Made by a program: the position numbers and the translations under genes. 32,560 nucleotides of DNA from Streptomyces sp. NRRL WC-3618 (GTDB lineage: Bacteria; Actinomycetota; Actinomycetes; Streptomycetales; Streptomycetaceae), in NCBI RefSeq assembly GCF_001280005.1, contig NZ_LGDW01000491.1:1-32560 (forward strand), written 5' to 3'. Shown here piece by piece: positions 16,299 to 27,410 of the stretch. The stretch's first letter is position 1. Every line of letters starts with the position of its first letter. A model generated the notes under the pieces. That model did not search any database, was not told where the DNA came from, and worked only from the letters and a program-made list of their open reading frames with translations.

Positions 16299-16322
16299 GC
16301 GGACCGCTGTTGAGCGGTCCGC
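16299..16322 (+). terminator. Terminator hairpin after ROK gene
   Basis: GCGGACCGCT (16299-16308), loop GTTG, AGCGGTCCGC (16313-16322): a perfect 10-bp stem with a 4-nt loop, 28 nt after the ROK stop codon and about 60 nt before the next promoter. It should make the regulator a separate transcript. Confidence 0.75.
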
Positions 16323-16379
16323 CGCTTCGTCGTGTCCGACATACCGAACGCCCCGCAACGTTTCGAACGGACTTCGTCC

Positions 16380-16414
16380 AACCCCTTGCCGAAGCCTTAG
16401 CCGAAGGTTAACGT
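16380..16414 (+). promoter_or_regulatory. Promoter/operator of the binding-protein operon
   Basis: AACCCCTTGCCGAA (16380-16393) differs in one base from the motif before the ROK gene. It includes a -35 TTGCCG (16386-16391); 17 bp later comes TAACGT (16409-16414) as -10. The binding protein start is at 16492, with AAGGA six bases before it. Sharing across two promoters of the same locus suggests a common operator overlapping the -35, most simply for the ROK repressor (inference). Confidence 0.55.
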
Positions 16415-16491
16415 CCCGCTCCGCACCTCCTGTTTCAGCCACTCGGCGTACAGCCCGTGGCCCGCAGCCGCACCAGAGACAAGGACGTCAC

Positions 16492-17754
16492 ATGTCGGCC
16501 ATGAGCAGCAACTGGGACCGCCGATCCATCCTCCGCGCAGCGGCGGGCCTGTCCGCCGCGGGCGCGCTGACCGCCTGCGGCGGCAACAACGGCCGCTCCG
16601 GCGGGGCCGGTTCGGGCGTAAACCTGACGCAGTACTTCCACGCGTACGGCGAGGCGGGCACCGAGCAGGCCATCAAGAAGTACGCCAAGGCCTACGACAA
16701 GGCCAACGTGACCACGCAGTGGATCACCAGCGCCGACTTCGAGAGCAAGCTCTTCGCGACGCTGCTCACCAAGAACGCGCCCGACGTCTTCGAGTTCCAC
16801 CCGCAGATCCAGATGATCAAGAGCGGCCAGGTGGCGGACCTGACCGACATCATCGACCCGGTCAAGGACGACTTCAACCCGGCCGACATCAAGTCGCACA
16901 CGGTCGACGGCAAGATCTACGGCGTCCGCATGATCGACGACCCCCAGTTCTTCTTCTACCGCAAGTCGATGCTGGAGAAGGCCAAGGTCGAGGTGCCCAC
17001 CACCCTCGACGAACTGATGGAGGCCGCCGCCAAGCTGACCACCGGCAAGGTCAAGGGCCTGTACATGGGCAACGACCTGCACGGCGTCATCGACACGATG
17101 ATCTGGTCGGCCAACGCCGACCACCTCAACGAGAAGAACGAGATCGCCTACCACACCCCTGGTGTCATCGAGGGCATCAAGAAGATGCGCAAGCTGTTCA
17201 CCAGCGGCGACCTTCTCCTCGGCGCTCCGACCGACTCCTGGGACCCCTCCTCGCTCAACCAGGGCCTGTGCGCCATCCAGTTCTGCGGCATGTGGGCGAT
17301 GCCGGCGATCCAGGCCGCGCTCGGCGACGACTGGGGCATCTTCCCGTTCCCGAAGACCATCGACTCCGGCAAGCCGTCGGTCTACAACGGCGGCTGGTCG
17401 ATGTTCGTCAACGCCAAGAGCGAGAACGTCGAAGCGGCCAAGGAGTACGTCAAGTGGCTGTGGATCGACCAGAAGCAGTACCAGGAGGACTGGGCCACCT
17501 CGTACGGCTTCCACATCCCGCCGCGCGCCTCGCTCGCGCAGTCGGCCACCAAGCTCAAGTCGGGCAACGCCGCTGAGGGCGTCAAGCTCTTCAACGAGTT
17601 CGGCCACTTCGACAACATCGGCTGGACCCAGGCCATGCGTACCTCTCTCGAGGACGTCTTCGCCAACTCCGTCCGCAAGGACATGGACCCGGAGGCCGCG
17701 CTCGACAAGGCCGACGCGGCAGTCAACCGCGAGCTCAAGAAGCTGTTCGGATAG
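16492..17754 (+). CDS. Extracellular sugar-binding lipoprotein (ABC importer)
   Basis: A 420-residue family-1 solute-binding protein. The N-terminus has a twin-arginine motif (DRRSILR, Arg10-Arg11) and the lipobox LTAC with Cys29, so it is a Tat-exported lipoprotein. The mature part follows the usual sugar-binder pattern: PDVFEFHPQIQMIKSGQVAD, the hinge segment around DDPQFFFYRKSMLEKA, VYNGGWSMFVNAKS, and an EYVKWLW helix. The ATG at 16492 has AAGGA at a 6-nt spacing. First gene of the operon with two permeases and GH2 beta-galactosidase, so it probably captures a galactoside or a galactose-containing oligosaccharide; the exact ligand is not visible. Confidence 0.93.
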   Translation: MSAMSSNWDRRSILRAAAGLSAAGALTACGGNNGRSGGAGSGVNLTQYFHAYGEAGTEQAIKKYAKAYDKANVTTQWITSADFESKLFATLLTKNAPDVFEFHPQIQMIKSGQVADLTDIIDPVKDDFNPADIKSHTVDGKIYGVRMIDDPQFFFYRKSMLEKAKVEVPTTLDELMEAAAKLTTGKVKGLYMGNDLHGVIDTMIWSANADHLNEKNEIAYHTPGVIEGIKKMRKLFTSGDLLLGAPTDSWDPSSLNQGLCAIQFCGMWAMPAIQAALGDDWGIFPFPKTIDSGKPSVYNGGWSMFVNAKSENVEAAKEYVKWLWIDQKQYQEDWATSYGFHIPPRASLAQSATKLKSGNAAEGVKLFNEFGHFDNIGWTQAMRTSLEDVFANSVRKDMDPEAALDKADAAVNRELKKLFG

Positions 17755-17774
17755 GCCGCGGGACGGACCAGGAC

Positions 17775-18740
17775 ATGTCGACGACCAAGACGCGCGATCC
17801 CGCGCGCCCCGCCTCGGCGAAGGCCTCACCGGCCAAGCCGCGGCGGGCCCTGCGGGGCAGCCCCACCGTCAACTTCTGGCTCTTCACCGGGCCCTTCCTC
17901 ATCGGCCTGGCGATCTTCGTCTACGCGCCGATCCTCTGGAGCCTCTGGCTCAGCTTCTTCGAGGCCCGCTTCACCGTCACGCCCGACAAGTTCGTCGGCT
18001 TCCAGAACTACACGTACATGCTGACGAACGACGACTTCGTCGGCTCGCTCGGCACCTTCACCGCCTTCGCCGCGTTCATCGTGCCCACCACCTGGGCGCT
18101 CTCACTGGGCCTGGCCCTGCTGGTGAACCGGCTGCGCTTCATGCGGGCGTTCTTCCGGTCGGTCTTCTTCCTGCCGACCGCGTGCAGTTACGTGGCCGCC
18201 TCGCTGATCTGGAAGATGTCCATCTTCAGCGGCGTCCGGTTCGGCCTGATGAACACGATCCTCGGCTGGTTCGGGATCGACAACATCGCCTGGCTGGCCG
18301 ACCCCAACCCGCCCTGGTACTGGGTGGTCATCGTCAGCGCCCGGCTGTGGCTGCAGGCCGGCTTCTACATGATCCTGTTCATCGCCGCGCTGCAGAACAT
18401 CCCGGGCGAGCTGTACGAGGCCGCCGCCATCGACGGCGCCAAGCCCGGCTGGCAGACCTTCCGGTACATCACCCTGCCCCAGCTGCGCGCCACGTCCACC
18501 GCGGTGATCCTGCTGCTGCTGGTCGCCGCCTACCAGGCCTTCGACGAGTTCTTCAACCTCCTGTCGAAGACCACCTGGGGCCGCCCACCCCTCGTCGAGC
18601 TGTACTACAAGGCCCTGGGCGAGAGCCAGGACTACGGTTCCGGCAGCGCCGGCGCGGTCATCCTGACCGTGCTGATCTGCGCCGTGACCCTGCTCCAGGG
18701 CAAGTTCATGGGCTTCGGAAGGGGGGAGGAGTCCAAGTGA
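17775..18740 (+). CDS. ABC sugar importer permease, MalF-like
   Basis: A 321-residue inner-membrane permease. A basic N-terminal tail (1-~30) precedes six predicted membrane segments beginning at about 34, 94, 126, 183, 236 and 292. The ATPase-contact EAA loop reads ELYEAAAIDGAKPG (212-225). Membrane component of the importer with the next gene; 20 nt after the binding protein. Its stop codon overlaps the next start in GTGA. The substrate should be the one bound by the lipoprotein upstream. Confidence 0.93.
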   Translation: MSTTKTRDPARPASAKASPAKPRRALRGSPTVNFWLFTGPFLIGLAIFVYAPILWSLWLSFFEARFTVTPDKFVGFQNYTYMLTNDDFVGSLGTFTAFAAFIVPTTWALSLGLALLVNRLRFMRAFFRSVFFLPTACSYVAASLIWKMSIFSGVRFGLMNTILGWFGIDNIAWLADPNPPWYWVVIVSARLWLQAGFYMILFIAALQNIPGELYEAAAIDGAKPGWQTFRYITLPQLRATSTAVILLLLVAAYQAFDEFFNLLSKTTWGRPPLVELYYKALGESQDYGSGSAGAVILTVLICAVTLLQGKFMGFGRGEESK

Positions 18741-19642
18741 CCACCACGATGCCCGAGGTACCCGAGGTACGGGAATCCGCACCGGCGCCGGACAGGCCCC
18801 GCCGCGTCAAGCGCGGCGGCGGCGTGATGAGCTCCACCGGGCTCTACATCGCCACCGGGATGGCCGGCTTCTTCTTCCTGGTCCCGTTCTACCTGCTGAT
18901 CCGCAACGCCCTCTCCACGGACGCCGAGATCACCGGAGAGAACTGGAAGTTCTTCCCCACGGACATCCAGTGGGGCAACATCAGCCAACTGTTCGACGAC
19001 CAGACGGTGCCGTTCGCCCAGTCCCTGTGGAACTCGGCGGTCGTCGCCACCCTGCACACCACCGGCGTCCTGCTGGTGTGCTCCCTCGCCGGCTACGGTC
19101 TGGCCCGCATCCCGTACAAGCACGCCAACAAGGTCTTCTACGCCGTCCTGGGGACCCTGATGGTCCCGACCGCGGTGACCTTCGTACCCAGCTTCGTGCT
19201 GGTCTCGTCGCTCGGCTGGGTGGACACCTACCGGGGTCTGATCGTCCCGGGCCTGTTCAGTGGTTTCACCTGCTTCCTGTTCCGGCAGTATTTCCTGGGG
19301 TTCCCCAAGGAGCTGGAGGAGGCCGCGCGCGTGGACGGACTGGGCTACTGGGGTGCGTACTGGCGCATCGTGGTGCCCAACTCGCTGAACTTCTTCGCGG
19401 CGATGGCGACCATCACCTTCATCAACGGCTGGAACTCCTTCCTGTGGCCGCTGGTCATCGGGCAGAGTCCGGACGCGTGGACCGTTCAGGTCGCGCTCTC
19501 CAACTACATGACCAACCAGACCGTCGTATTCCATATGATCTTCATGGCCACCGCTTTTTCCATCCTGCCCCTGGTGTTCGTGTTCCTCTTCCTCCAGCGT
19601 TGGCTGGTACAGGGGATCGCCCAGACCGGCATCAAGGGCTGA
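18737..19642 (+). CDS. ABC sugar importer permease, MalG-like
   Basis: A 301-residue permease from GTG at 18737, which overlaps the previous stop by 4 nt (GTGA) and has GGGAGGAG upstream. Six membrane segments are visible from about residue 34 onward. The EAA loop is ELEEAARVDGLGYWGAYWR (192-210), typical of MalG/LacG-type partners. It completes the membrane part of the importer. No ATPase gene follows; the next gene is the beta-galactosidase 41 nt downstream. Confidence 0.93.
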   Translation: MTTTMPEVPEVRESAPAPDRPRRVKRGGGVMSSTGLYIATGMAGFFFLVPFYLLIRNALSTDAEITGENWKFFPTDIQWGNISQLFDDQTVPFAQSLWNSAVVATLHTTGVLLVCSLAGYGLARIPYKHANKVFYAVLGTLMVPTAVTFVPSFVLVSSLGWVDTYRGLIVPGLFSGFTCFLFRQYFLGFPKELEEAARVDGLGYWGAYWRIVVPNSLNFFAAMATITFINGWNSFLWPLVIGQSPDAWTVQVALSNYMTNQTVVFHMIFMATAFSILPLVFVFLFLQRWLVQGIAQTGIKG

Positions 19643-19671
19643 GCCGCCTATCGGACTGAACCACGGGCTGA

Positions 19672-22581
<2,910 letters not shown>

Positions 22582-22621
22582 TCGACTGCAATTCCGTCAA
22601 CTCGCTCCACCCGGAGGGTCA

Positions 22622-23635
22622 GTGAGCGGCAGTATCGAGGTCCGTGGCCTGTCCCGGACCTTCCACACCACAGTGCGGCGTCCCGGTTTCACCGGGGCGC
22701 TGCGCTCCCTCGTCCAGCCGGAGCGGATCGCGAAGGACGCCGTCTGCGACATCACCTTCGATGTCGCACCGGGTGAACTCCTCGCCCTGCTCGGTCCGAA
22801 CGGCGCCGGCAAGTCGACGACCATCAAGATACTCACCGGCATCCTCACCCCCACATCAGGCGAGGCACGCGTCGCCGGCGTGGTGCCGTACCTGGAGCGC
22901 GAACGCAACGCCCGCAACATCGGGGCGGTGTTCGGCCAGCGCACCCAGCTCTGGTGGGACCTGCCGGTGCGCGAGTCGTTCTCGATCCTGCGGGACATCT
23001 ACGAGATACCCGGGCCCGAACACGCCCTGCGCCTCCAGGAGTTCGACGACCTGCTGGCACTGTCCACGTTCTGGGACACCCGCGTACGGCATCTGTCGCT
23101 GGGCCAGCGGGTGCGCTGCGACCTGGCGGCGGCACTGCTGCACGACCCGCCGGTGGTGTTCCTCGACGAGCCCACCATCGGGATGGACGTGGTGGTCAAG
23201 GAGCAGGTGCGGGAGTTCCTGCGCCACCAGGTCGAAGAGCGCGGCCGGACGGTGCTGCTGACCACCCACGACATGACTGAGGTCGAGCGGCTCGCCGAGC
23301 GGGTCGTACTCGTCAACCACGGCCGGCTCGTGCTGGACGGCACGCTGGACGAGATCAAGAAGAGGTTCGGCTCGACCTGGCAGATCCGGGCCACCCTCGC
23401 GGACCCGCACGCCGAGGTCGCGGCACTCCCCGGCATAGCCCTGCTGCGCCGCGAAGGCCCGCAGGTGGTCTTCGGACCCGAGGGTACGGCCGCCCCGACG
23501 GTCCACCAGGCGCTCAAGCGGGTCATCGAGCGGTACGAGGTGACGGACATCGCCCTCGACGAGGCGGACCTGGAGGACGTGATGCGGGCCGCGTACGTCC
23601 ACGCCGAGATACCCGAGTCACGCGGGGGCGGCTGA
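22622..23635 (+). CDS. ABC-2 exporter ATP-binding protein
   Basis: A 337-residue ATPase. Walker A GPNGAGKST (58-66), signature LSLGQRVRCDLA (158-169, Leu replacing the first Gly of LSGGQ as is common in DrrA/YadG-like exporters), Walker B VVFLDEP (178-184), H-loop His216 in TTHDM. The C-terminal ~80 residues form an accessory domain with DLEDVMRAAY. The GTG at 22622 follows GGAGGG. It forms a three-gene operon with the two permeases below (1- and 5-nt gaps). It only 40 nt follows lacZ, so cotranscription is possible, but the proteins belong to an export family and cannot be assumed to power the sugar importer. Confidence 0.92.
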   Translation: MSGSIEVRGLSRTFHTTVRRPGFTGALRSLVQPERIAKDAVCDITFDVAPGELLALLGPNGAGKSTTIKILTGILTPTSGEARVAGVVPYLERERNARNIGAVFGQRTQLWWDLPVRESFSILRDIYEIPGPEHALRLQEFDDLLALSTFWDTRVRHLSLGQRVRCDLAAALLHDPPVVFLDEPTIGMDVVVKEQVREFLRHQVEERGRTVLLTTHDMTEVERLAERVVLVNHGRLVLDGTLDEIKKRFGSTWQIRATLADPHAEVAALPGIALLRREGPQVVFGPEGTAAPTVHQALKRVIERYEVTDIALDEADLEDVMRAAYVHAEIPESRGGG

Positions 23636-23636
23636 C

Positions 23637-24440
23637 ATGGCCGTCCTGCATGCCTGGCGGGCAGCCAGGGTCACCCCCCTCGGTGAGCTGTACGCCCCGC
23701 CCCGGATGACCGCGGCCCTGATCCGGCTGACCGTCCAGGTGGTCCTGGTGGCGTCCCTGTGGAACGGCCTCTACCAGCAGACCGGTACGACGGCCGGCCT
23801 TGACCGCGAGCAGGCGGTGACGTACGCCGTCATGGCCGTACTCGCCTCCCGGCTGCGGGAGTTGGACCAGTACGCGGGCCGCGACACCGTGCTCCAGCAC
23901 ATGCACTTCGGCACGATCGTCTACTGGTACCTGCGCCCGCTGCCACCGCAGCGCTACTACGCGCTGCGGGCGCTCGGCGAGCAGGTGTACGGGTTCGCGT
24001 GGGCGCTGGCCGGGTTCGCTCTCTGCCTGGCCGCCGGGCTGGTCCAGCCGCCCGGATCGGCCGCCGTGGCCGGGGTGTTCGCGCTCAGTCTGCTGCTCGG
24101 CCAGTCGGTTCTCTACTACGTCATGCTCGTCATCGACCAGCTGTGTTTCTGGACGCTGCGCAACGGCGCCGCGATGCTCATCCTGATCTTCGCGCAGAAC
24201 CTGCTGTCCGGGGTGTACGCACCCCTGTGGTTCTTCCCGGACTGGTTCATCACCCTCAGCTCCTTCCTGCCCTTCCAAGCCACGCTGAGCGTGCCGCTGT
24301 CGCTGTACGTGGGCCGCGTCCCGCTCTCGGACGCCGCCTTCCAGCTCGCCGTGCAGGCCGGCTGGATCCTCGTACTGGCCGTGTTCACCCGGTTCCTGTG
24401 GCGGCGGGCCGCCCTTCGTGTCGTCTCCCAGGGAGGCTGA
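23637..24440 (+). CDS. ABC-2 family permease (DUF990-like), first
   Basis: A 267-residue protein with six hydrophobic segments (around 30-45, 70-90, 115-150, 150-175, 178-200 and 235-255). The arginine- and tyrosine-containing loop GTIVYWYLRPLPPQRYYALR (about 97-116) resembles the LVRPxxxxxQ segment typical of the ABC2_membrane_6 / DUF990 permeases. One base separates it from the ATPase stop, so translation is coupled. Works as half of an exporter membrane unit with the next protein. Substrate unknown; members of the family have been linked to viologen and drug export. Confidence 0.87.
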   Translation: MAVLHAWRAARVTPLGELYAPPRMTAALIRLTVQVVLVASLWNGLYQQTGTTAGLDREQAVTYAVMAVLASRLRELDQYAGRDTVLQHMHFGTIVYWYLRPLPPQRYYALRALGEQVYGFAWALAGFALCLAAGLVQPPGSAAVAGVFALSLLLGQSVLYYVMLVIDQLCFWTLRNGAAMLILIFAQNLLSGVYAPLWFFPDWFITLSSFLPFQATLSVPLSLYVGRVPLSDAAFQLAVQAGWILVLAVFTRFLWRRAALRVVSQGG

Positions 24441-24445
24441 GGCCC

Positions 24446-25246
24446 GTGAACGCCGTACGTATCGCGTGGCGCATCACGCGTCTCAACTTCCGCGCCCAGC
24501 TGGAGTACCGCTCCGAGTTCCTGCTGATGATCGCGATCGGCGCCGTCTGGCAGGTGTCGGTGATCGTGTTCGCGACGGTGCTGCTGACCCGGTTCACCGG
24601 CATGGGCGGCTGGGACAGCTCGGAGGTGCTGCTGATCCCGGCGACCCGGATGCTGGCGCACGGCATCTTCGTACTGTTCCTCGGGCGGCTGCACGGCATC
24701 GGCCGGATCATCCAGGAGGGGATGATCGACACCTATCTGGTCCGCCCGATGCCGGTGTTCCGGCAGGTCCAGCTGTCCGTCTTCCCCACCAACGCCATCG
24801 GCGACCTGACGGTGGCCGTGGGCCTGATGGCGGGCGCGCTCTCACGCAGCGACCTGGACTGGACGGCGGGCCGGATCACGTACCTCGTGGTCTGTGTCCT
24901 CGGCGGGATGCTCCTGGAGGCGGCCCTGTTCACGGTGGTGGCCTGCGCCTCGCTGCGCTTCCCGGCCGCCGACTACTGGGGCCGCTGGCTGGAGGAGCTG
25001 CTCGGCACGTTCGGCAGCTATCCCCTGAACGTGCTGCCGAGGGCGGTGAGCGGCTTCCTCACCTTCGGACTGCCGCTCGCGTTCGTCGCGTACTTCCCGG
25101 CGGCGGTCTTGACCGGCCACGGCCATGACACCGGCGTCCCGTACTGGCTGGCGGCGGCCTCTCCGTTGCTGGGGTTGGCGGCGTTCCTGGGGGCGCGGCT
25201 GCTGTGGCGGTGGAGCCTCGGGCACTACACGGGGGTGAACGGGTGA
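24446..25246 (+). CDS. ABC-2 family permease (DUF990-like), second
   Basis: A 266-residue permease from GTG at 24446, with GGGAGG nine bases upstream. The N-terminus VNAVRIAWRITRLNFRAQLEYRSEF begins with the amphipathic helix usual for this family; FQVQLSV-type and DTYLVRPMPVFRQVQLSV segments (around 93-110) match the DUF990-type LVRP motif. Six membrane segments. Ends the exporter operon. Immediately downstream begins a region of decayed mobile-element sequence. Confidence 0.87.
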   Translation: MNAVRIAWRITRLNFRAQLEYRSEFLLMIAIGAVWQVSVIVFATVLLTRFTGMGGWDSSEVLLIPATRMLAHGIFVLFLGRLHGIGRIIQEGMIDTYLVRPMPVFRQVQLSVFPTNAIGDLTVAVGLMAGALSRSDLDWTAGRITYLVVCVLGGMLLEAALFTVVACASLRFPAADYWGRWLEELLGTFGSYPLNVLPRAVSGFLTFGLPLAFVAYFPAAVLTGHGHDTGVPYWLAAASPLLGLAAFLGARLLWRWSLGHYTGVNG

Positions 25247-25249
25247 CCC

Positions 25250-25510
25250 GGTTCAGAAGGAGTTGGCGGACAAGTTGCTGGACGGCGACCCGTCCAGCCC
25301 GGGACATCCAGGACGCCATCGACAGCTCAATGTCCGTATGGCGGACGCCCGCAGGGAAGTCGCCCGAGTACCGAGTCAAGCCCTCGCTGACGCCGGCGCC
25401 GCTGAGCTGCGGAAGGCGTGGAAGGACTACTCGGTGCCTCGGAAGCAGTCGGTGTACCGAGGCCTGACTAGGGAGATCCTGATCCACCCCGCGACCCGGC
25501 TGTCCAACAT
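25250..25510 (+). pseudogene. Remnant of a serine recombinase C-terminus
   Basis: The segment encoding AELRKAWKDYSVPRKQSVYR followed by GLTREILIHPATR (about 25404-25500) resembles the end of large serine recombinases, where a helix with a W-x-x-L/Y-x-x-x-R pattern is followed by a short strand ending in IxIHP. Just upstream, a coiled-coil-like ADARREVARV segment and, in a different frame, DIQDAIDSSM could be further pieces, implying a frameshift near 25300. No catalytic domain is present. I read it as a decayed fragment; the family call rests on short motifs only. Confidence 0.45.
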
Positions 25511-25517
25511 GCCGGAC

Positions 25518-25561
25518 GCACAGAGCGCCCCTCCCCCGGGTCCGGGAGGGGCGCTCTGTGC
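25518..25561. terminator. 18-bp perfect hairpin (strong bidirectional terminator)
   Basis: Arms 25518-25535 and 25544-25561 are exact complements over 18 bp (inner part GCGCCCCTCCC with GGGAGGGGCGC) and enclose an 8-nt loop. It follows the recombinase remnant and precedes the next small gene. The stem is longer than any other in the window. Most likely a terminator that came with the mobile element. Confidence 0.75.
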
Positions 25562-25602
25562 ATTTCCCTGCGGTGATCGCCAAGTCCGGTGAGAATCACA
25601 GC

Positions 25603-26106
25603 GTGGATGCAGGAGTTGCGGCCGTCCTGGGAACGGCCATCGGTGGAGGTCTGGCCGGGCTGACGGGCGTCGGGACGAGCTGGTTGAGCCTCCGGACGGC
25701 ACGCCTTCAGCTCCAGTCCCAAGAATCGGAGGCGGCTCGCCGGCGGCGTTTCGAGAGTCTCCAGGAGAGACGCGGCCCCCGCTCACAGGCGTACGCGGAC
25801 TTCATCGCGGCTGGCCAGGAGCTGATCGACTCCATGTATGGGGAGCAGGAAGATTTCCTGACTCAGTTCGAGGCGCTTCAGGCCAACATCCGCAAGCGCC
25901 GATCAAGCGTCGCCATCGCGGGGCCGGACTCCGTGGTTCAGGCGGCGGGCGAGTTCGCGGACGAGGTCAGGAAGTACAGAAACGAACTGGCACGCGGGGC
26001 CATTCGCGGCCACCCCCTACACCACAAGGGGAGGTTCGAACGTCCGCTGGACGGTTTCGCCGTGGCCGCACGGACCGCCCTCGAGGACGAGGGTCACCAG
26101 AGCTGA
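25603..26106 (+). CDS. Small membrane-anchored coiled-coil protein, unknown function
   Basis: A 167-residue protein from GTG at 25603 (an earlier in-frame ATG lies inside the hairpin and was rejected). One hydrophobic N-terminal helix (VDAGVAAVLGTAIGGGLAGLTGVG) is followed by a long polar, Arg/Glu/Gln-rich helical region (from TARLQLQSQESEAARRRRFE to about residue 150), likely a coiled coil facing the cytoplasm. Proteins of this plan are common in streptomycete accessory regions and integrative elements without known role. Its base composition is slightly lower in GC than its neighbours. Its stop codon abuts that of the convergent GntR remnant at TGATCA (26104-26109). Confidence 0.65.
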   Translation: MDAGVAAVLGTAIGGGLAGLTGVGTSWLSLRTARLQLQSQESEAARRRRFESLQERRGPRSQAYADFIAAGQELIDSMYGEQEDFLTQFEALQANIRKRRSSVAIAGPDSVVQAAGEFADEVRKYRNELARGAIRGHPLHHKGRFERPLDGFAVAARTALEDEGHQS

Positions 26107-26373
26107 TCAGTCCTCCAAGTCGATAACGAAGTCGACCACGGTGGTGTCGCCCCGCCTCACGATCGGGTGGGCCACCTCCACGATCCGCCCGGTGTCGGCG
26201 ATGTGGCGCCGGGTGTGGCGCAGCACGGGGACTCCCGTACCGATCCGGAGTGTCTGGGCCTCGTGCTCGTTCGGCATGCCCGCCGCGAAGGACTCGGTGA
26301 TCCTCGTGATGCGGATGCCGAGGGAGGCCATCTGTGCCCTCGTCCCGCCCGGCCACGGTTCGTGGATCGGGTC
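26107..26373 (-). pseudogene. Truncated GntR-family regulator (UTRA domain remnant)
   Basis: The last 88 residues of this frame (from DPIHEPWPGGTRAQMASLGI to VVDFVIDLED) match the second half of a UTRA ligand-binding domain: PGGTRAQMASLG, MPNEHEAQTLRIGTGVPVL, then GRIVEVAHPIVRRGDTTVVD. The N-terminal GntR helix-turn-helix and the first half of the UTRA domain are not found; the frame stays open to 26787 but its translation there shows no recognisable domain. Intact relatives often sit in pSAM2-like integrative elements. It cannot bind DNA in this form, so it is probably a pseudogene. Confidence 0.6.
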
Positions 26374-26853
26374 GGCCACCTGATCGCGGCGTACGAGTAC
26401 GAGATGGGGACCTGCGTCCGCTGCTCCCTTCGCCGGGTCCAGGTGACCCGCTTCGGCGAGATCGCGGGCGACGCGAGCGAAACCGTTGTACACCTGCTCG
26501 GAGTGCGTACAGGGGTTGCTGACCGCGCACGAGCGCTCGACGGAGCGGAAGGACACCCGGCCCCGGATCGTCCAGCTCCCCCCGGACCCCTCGCGGAGTA
26601 GAGGCCAACTGCCCCAAATGGCCCCACCCATGAGGAGAAAGCCCTGATCGCCCCGCCCTGGTGTACGTCGGCCGGACACTGGTGAGCGGTGCGGCATCAC
26701 CTTCAGCGGTTTGGGGTCGGTGAACGCAATTGCCCCGGGCCGTACAGGCCACCAGATGCCGGAGCCCCGGATCCGCGCCGCCGACACAGGCCCCGCGGCC
26801 GCCGTATCGATATGGACATCGTCCGCTCAGTTGGGGGGACACGGGGCAGCGGA
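26374..26853. other. Region without recognisable gene (decayed element)
   Basis: About 480 bp between the UTRA remnant and the terminator of the next operon. Open frames exist on both strands because of the GC content, but none has a good ribosome-binding site plus a recognisable domain. It may contain the destroyed N-terminal part of the GntR gene. I saw no clear att-type direct repeat or tRNA end here. Confidence 0.5.
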
Positions 26854-26889
26854 TGTCGGCTGGAGCCCTCACCACAGTTCCAGCCGACA
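26854..26889 (-). terminator. Terminator of the PHP metallohydrolase operon
   Basis: TGTCGGCTGGA (26854-26864) pairs perfectly with TCCAGCCGACA (26879-26889) around a 14-nt loop. It starts 8 nt after the minus-strand stop at 26898, the end of the two-gene operon. Confidence 0.75.
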
Positions 26890-26897
26890 CCCTCGGG

Positions 26898-27410
26898 TCA
26901 GTGGTCCGCGCAGCACGGTGTCGGGTCGGGTACCTCGAACGGGACCAGGGTGCCCCCGACAGCGGGCATGGCGGTGAGGACCAGTTCGCCGTTCTGCCAC
27001 TGTGGACGCACGTGATCACGCGTCATCACCCGTTGTGTCGCGGGCGGTTGGCCCGCGCTGCCCAGCACCGTCACCCGGTCGATCGCGCTGCGGGCCAGCA
27101 GCTCCCCCACCGTCACCGTGCCGGTGAGCGCGTCGGCGCCCGGGTAGAGCACCGCCCGGCCCACCTCGTCGGGCACCCCGGGTGTCACCTCGTGACCCCG
27201 CGCCGTGAGCCGCTCCTCGGCGGTGCGCAGGAGCGGCTCCGACGGCAGCGTGAACGACAGGGCCACCCGGGGCCGGTCACCGCGCACGAGGTGGGTGCAG
27301 CCGAACGTGCCCTCGGGGAGGGCGAGTTCGGCTGCCAGACGCAGGAGCAGATGATCGGCCGCGCGCAGGTCCGACACCGGGGTGTCGGACCAGAAGGCGT
27401 ACAGCGTCAC
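26898..27410 (-). CDS. Hypothetical protein with C-terminal CCADH motif, coupled to PHP hydrolase
   Basis: A 170-residue soluble protein from GTG at 27410, overlapping the upstream stop by 4 nt (GTGA). It begins VTLYAFWSDTPVSDLRAADH and looks alpha/beta; there is no signal peptide. The C-terminus is PDPTPCCADH, with two adjacent cysteines and a histidine three residues later, a plausible metal or haem ligand set at a free chain end. Tight coupling to a secreted metallohydrolase with a polyhistidine N-terminus makes a metal-related accessory role possible, but this is inference; I do not recognise the family. Confidence 0.75.
   Translation of the reverse strand: MTLYAFWSDTPVSDLRAADHLLLRLAAELALPEGTFGCTHLVRGDRPRVALSFTLPSEPLLRTAEERLTARGHEVTPGVPDEVGRAVLYPGADALTGTVTVGELLARSAIDRVTVLGSAGQPPATQRVMTRDHVRPQWQNGELVLTAMPAVGGTLVPFEVPDPTPCCADH

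Noticed and set aside
22622..23635. ATPase of the sugar importer
   Set aside because: LSLGQR signature and pairing with two ABC-2 permeases place it in an export system; sugar-importer ATPases have a C-terminal OB-like domain not seen here.
26107..26787. Complete GntR-family regulator gene
   Set aside because: Only the second half of the UTRA domain is recognisable; no helix-turn-helix in any frame that I could read nearby.
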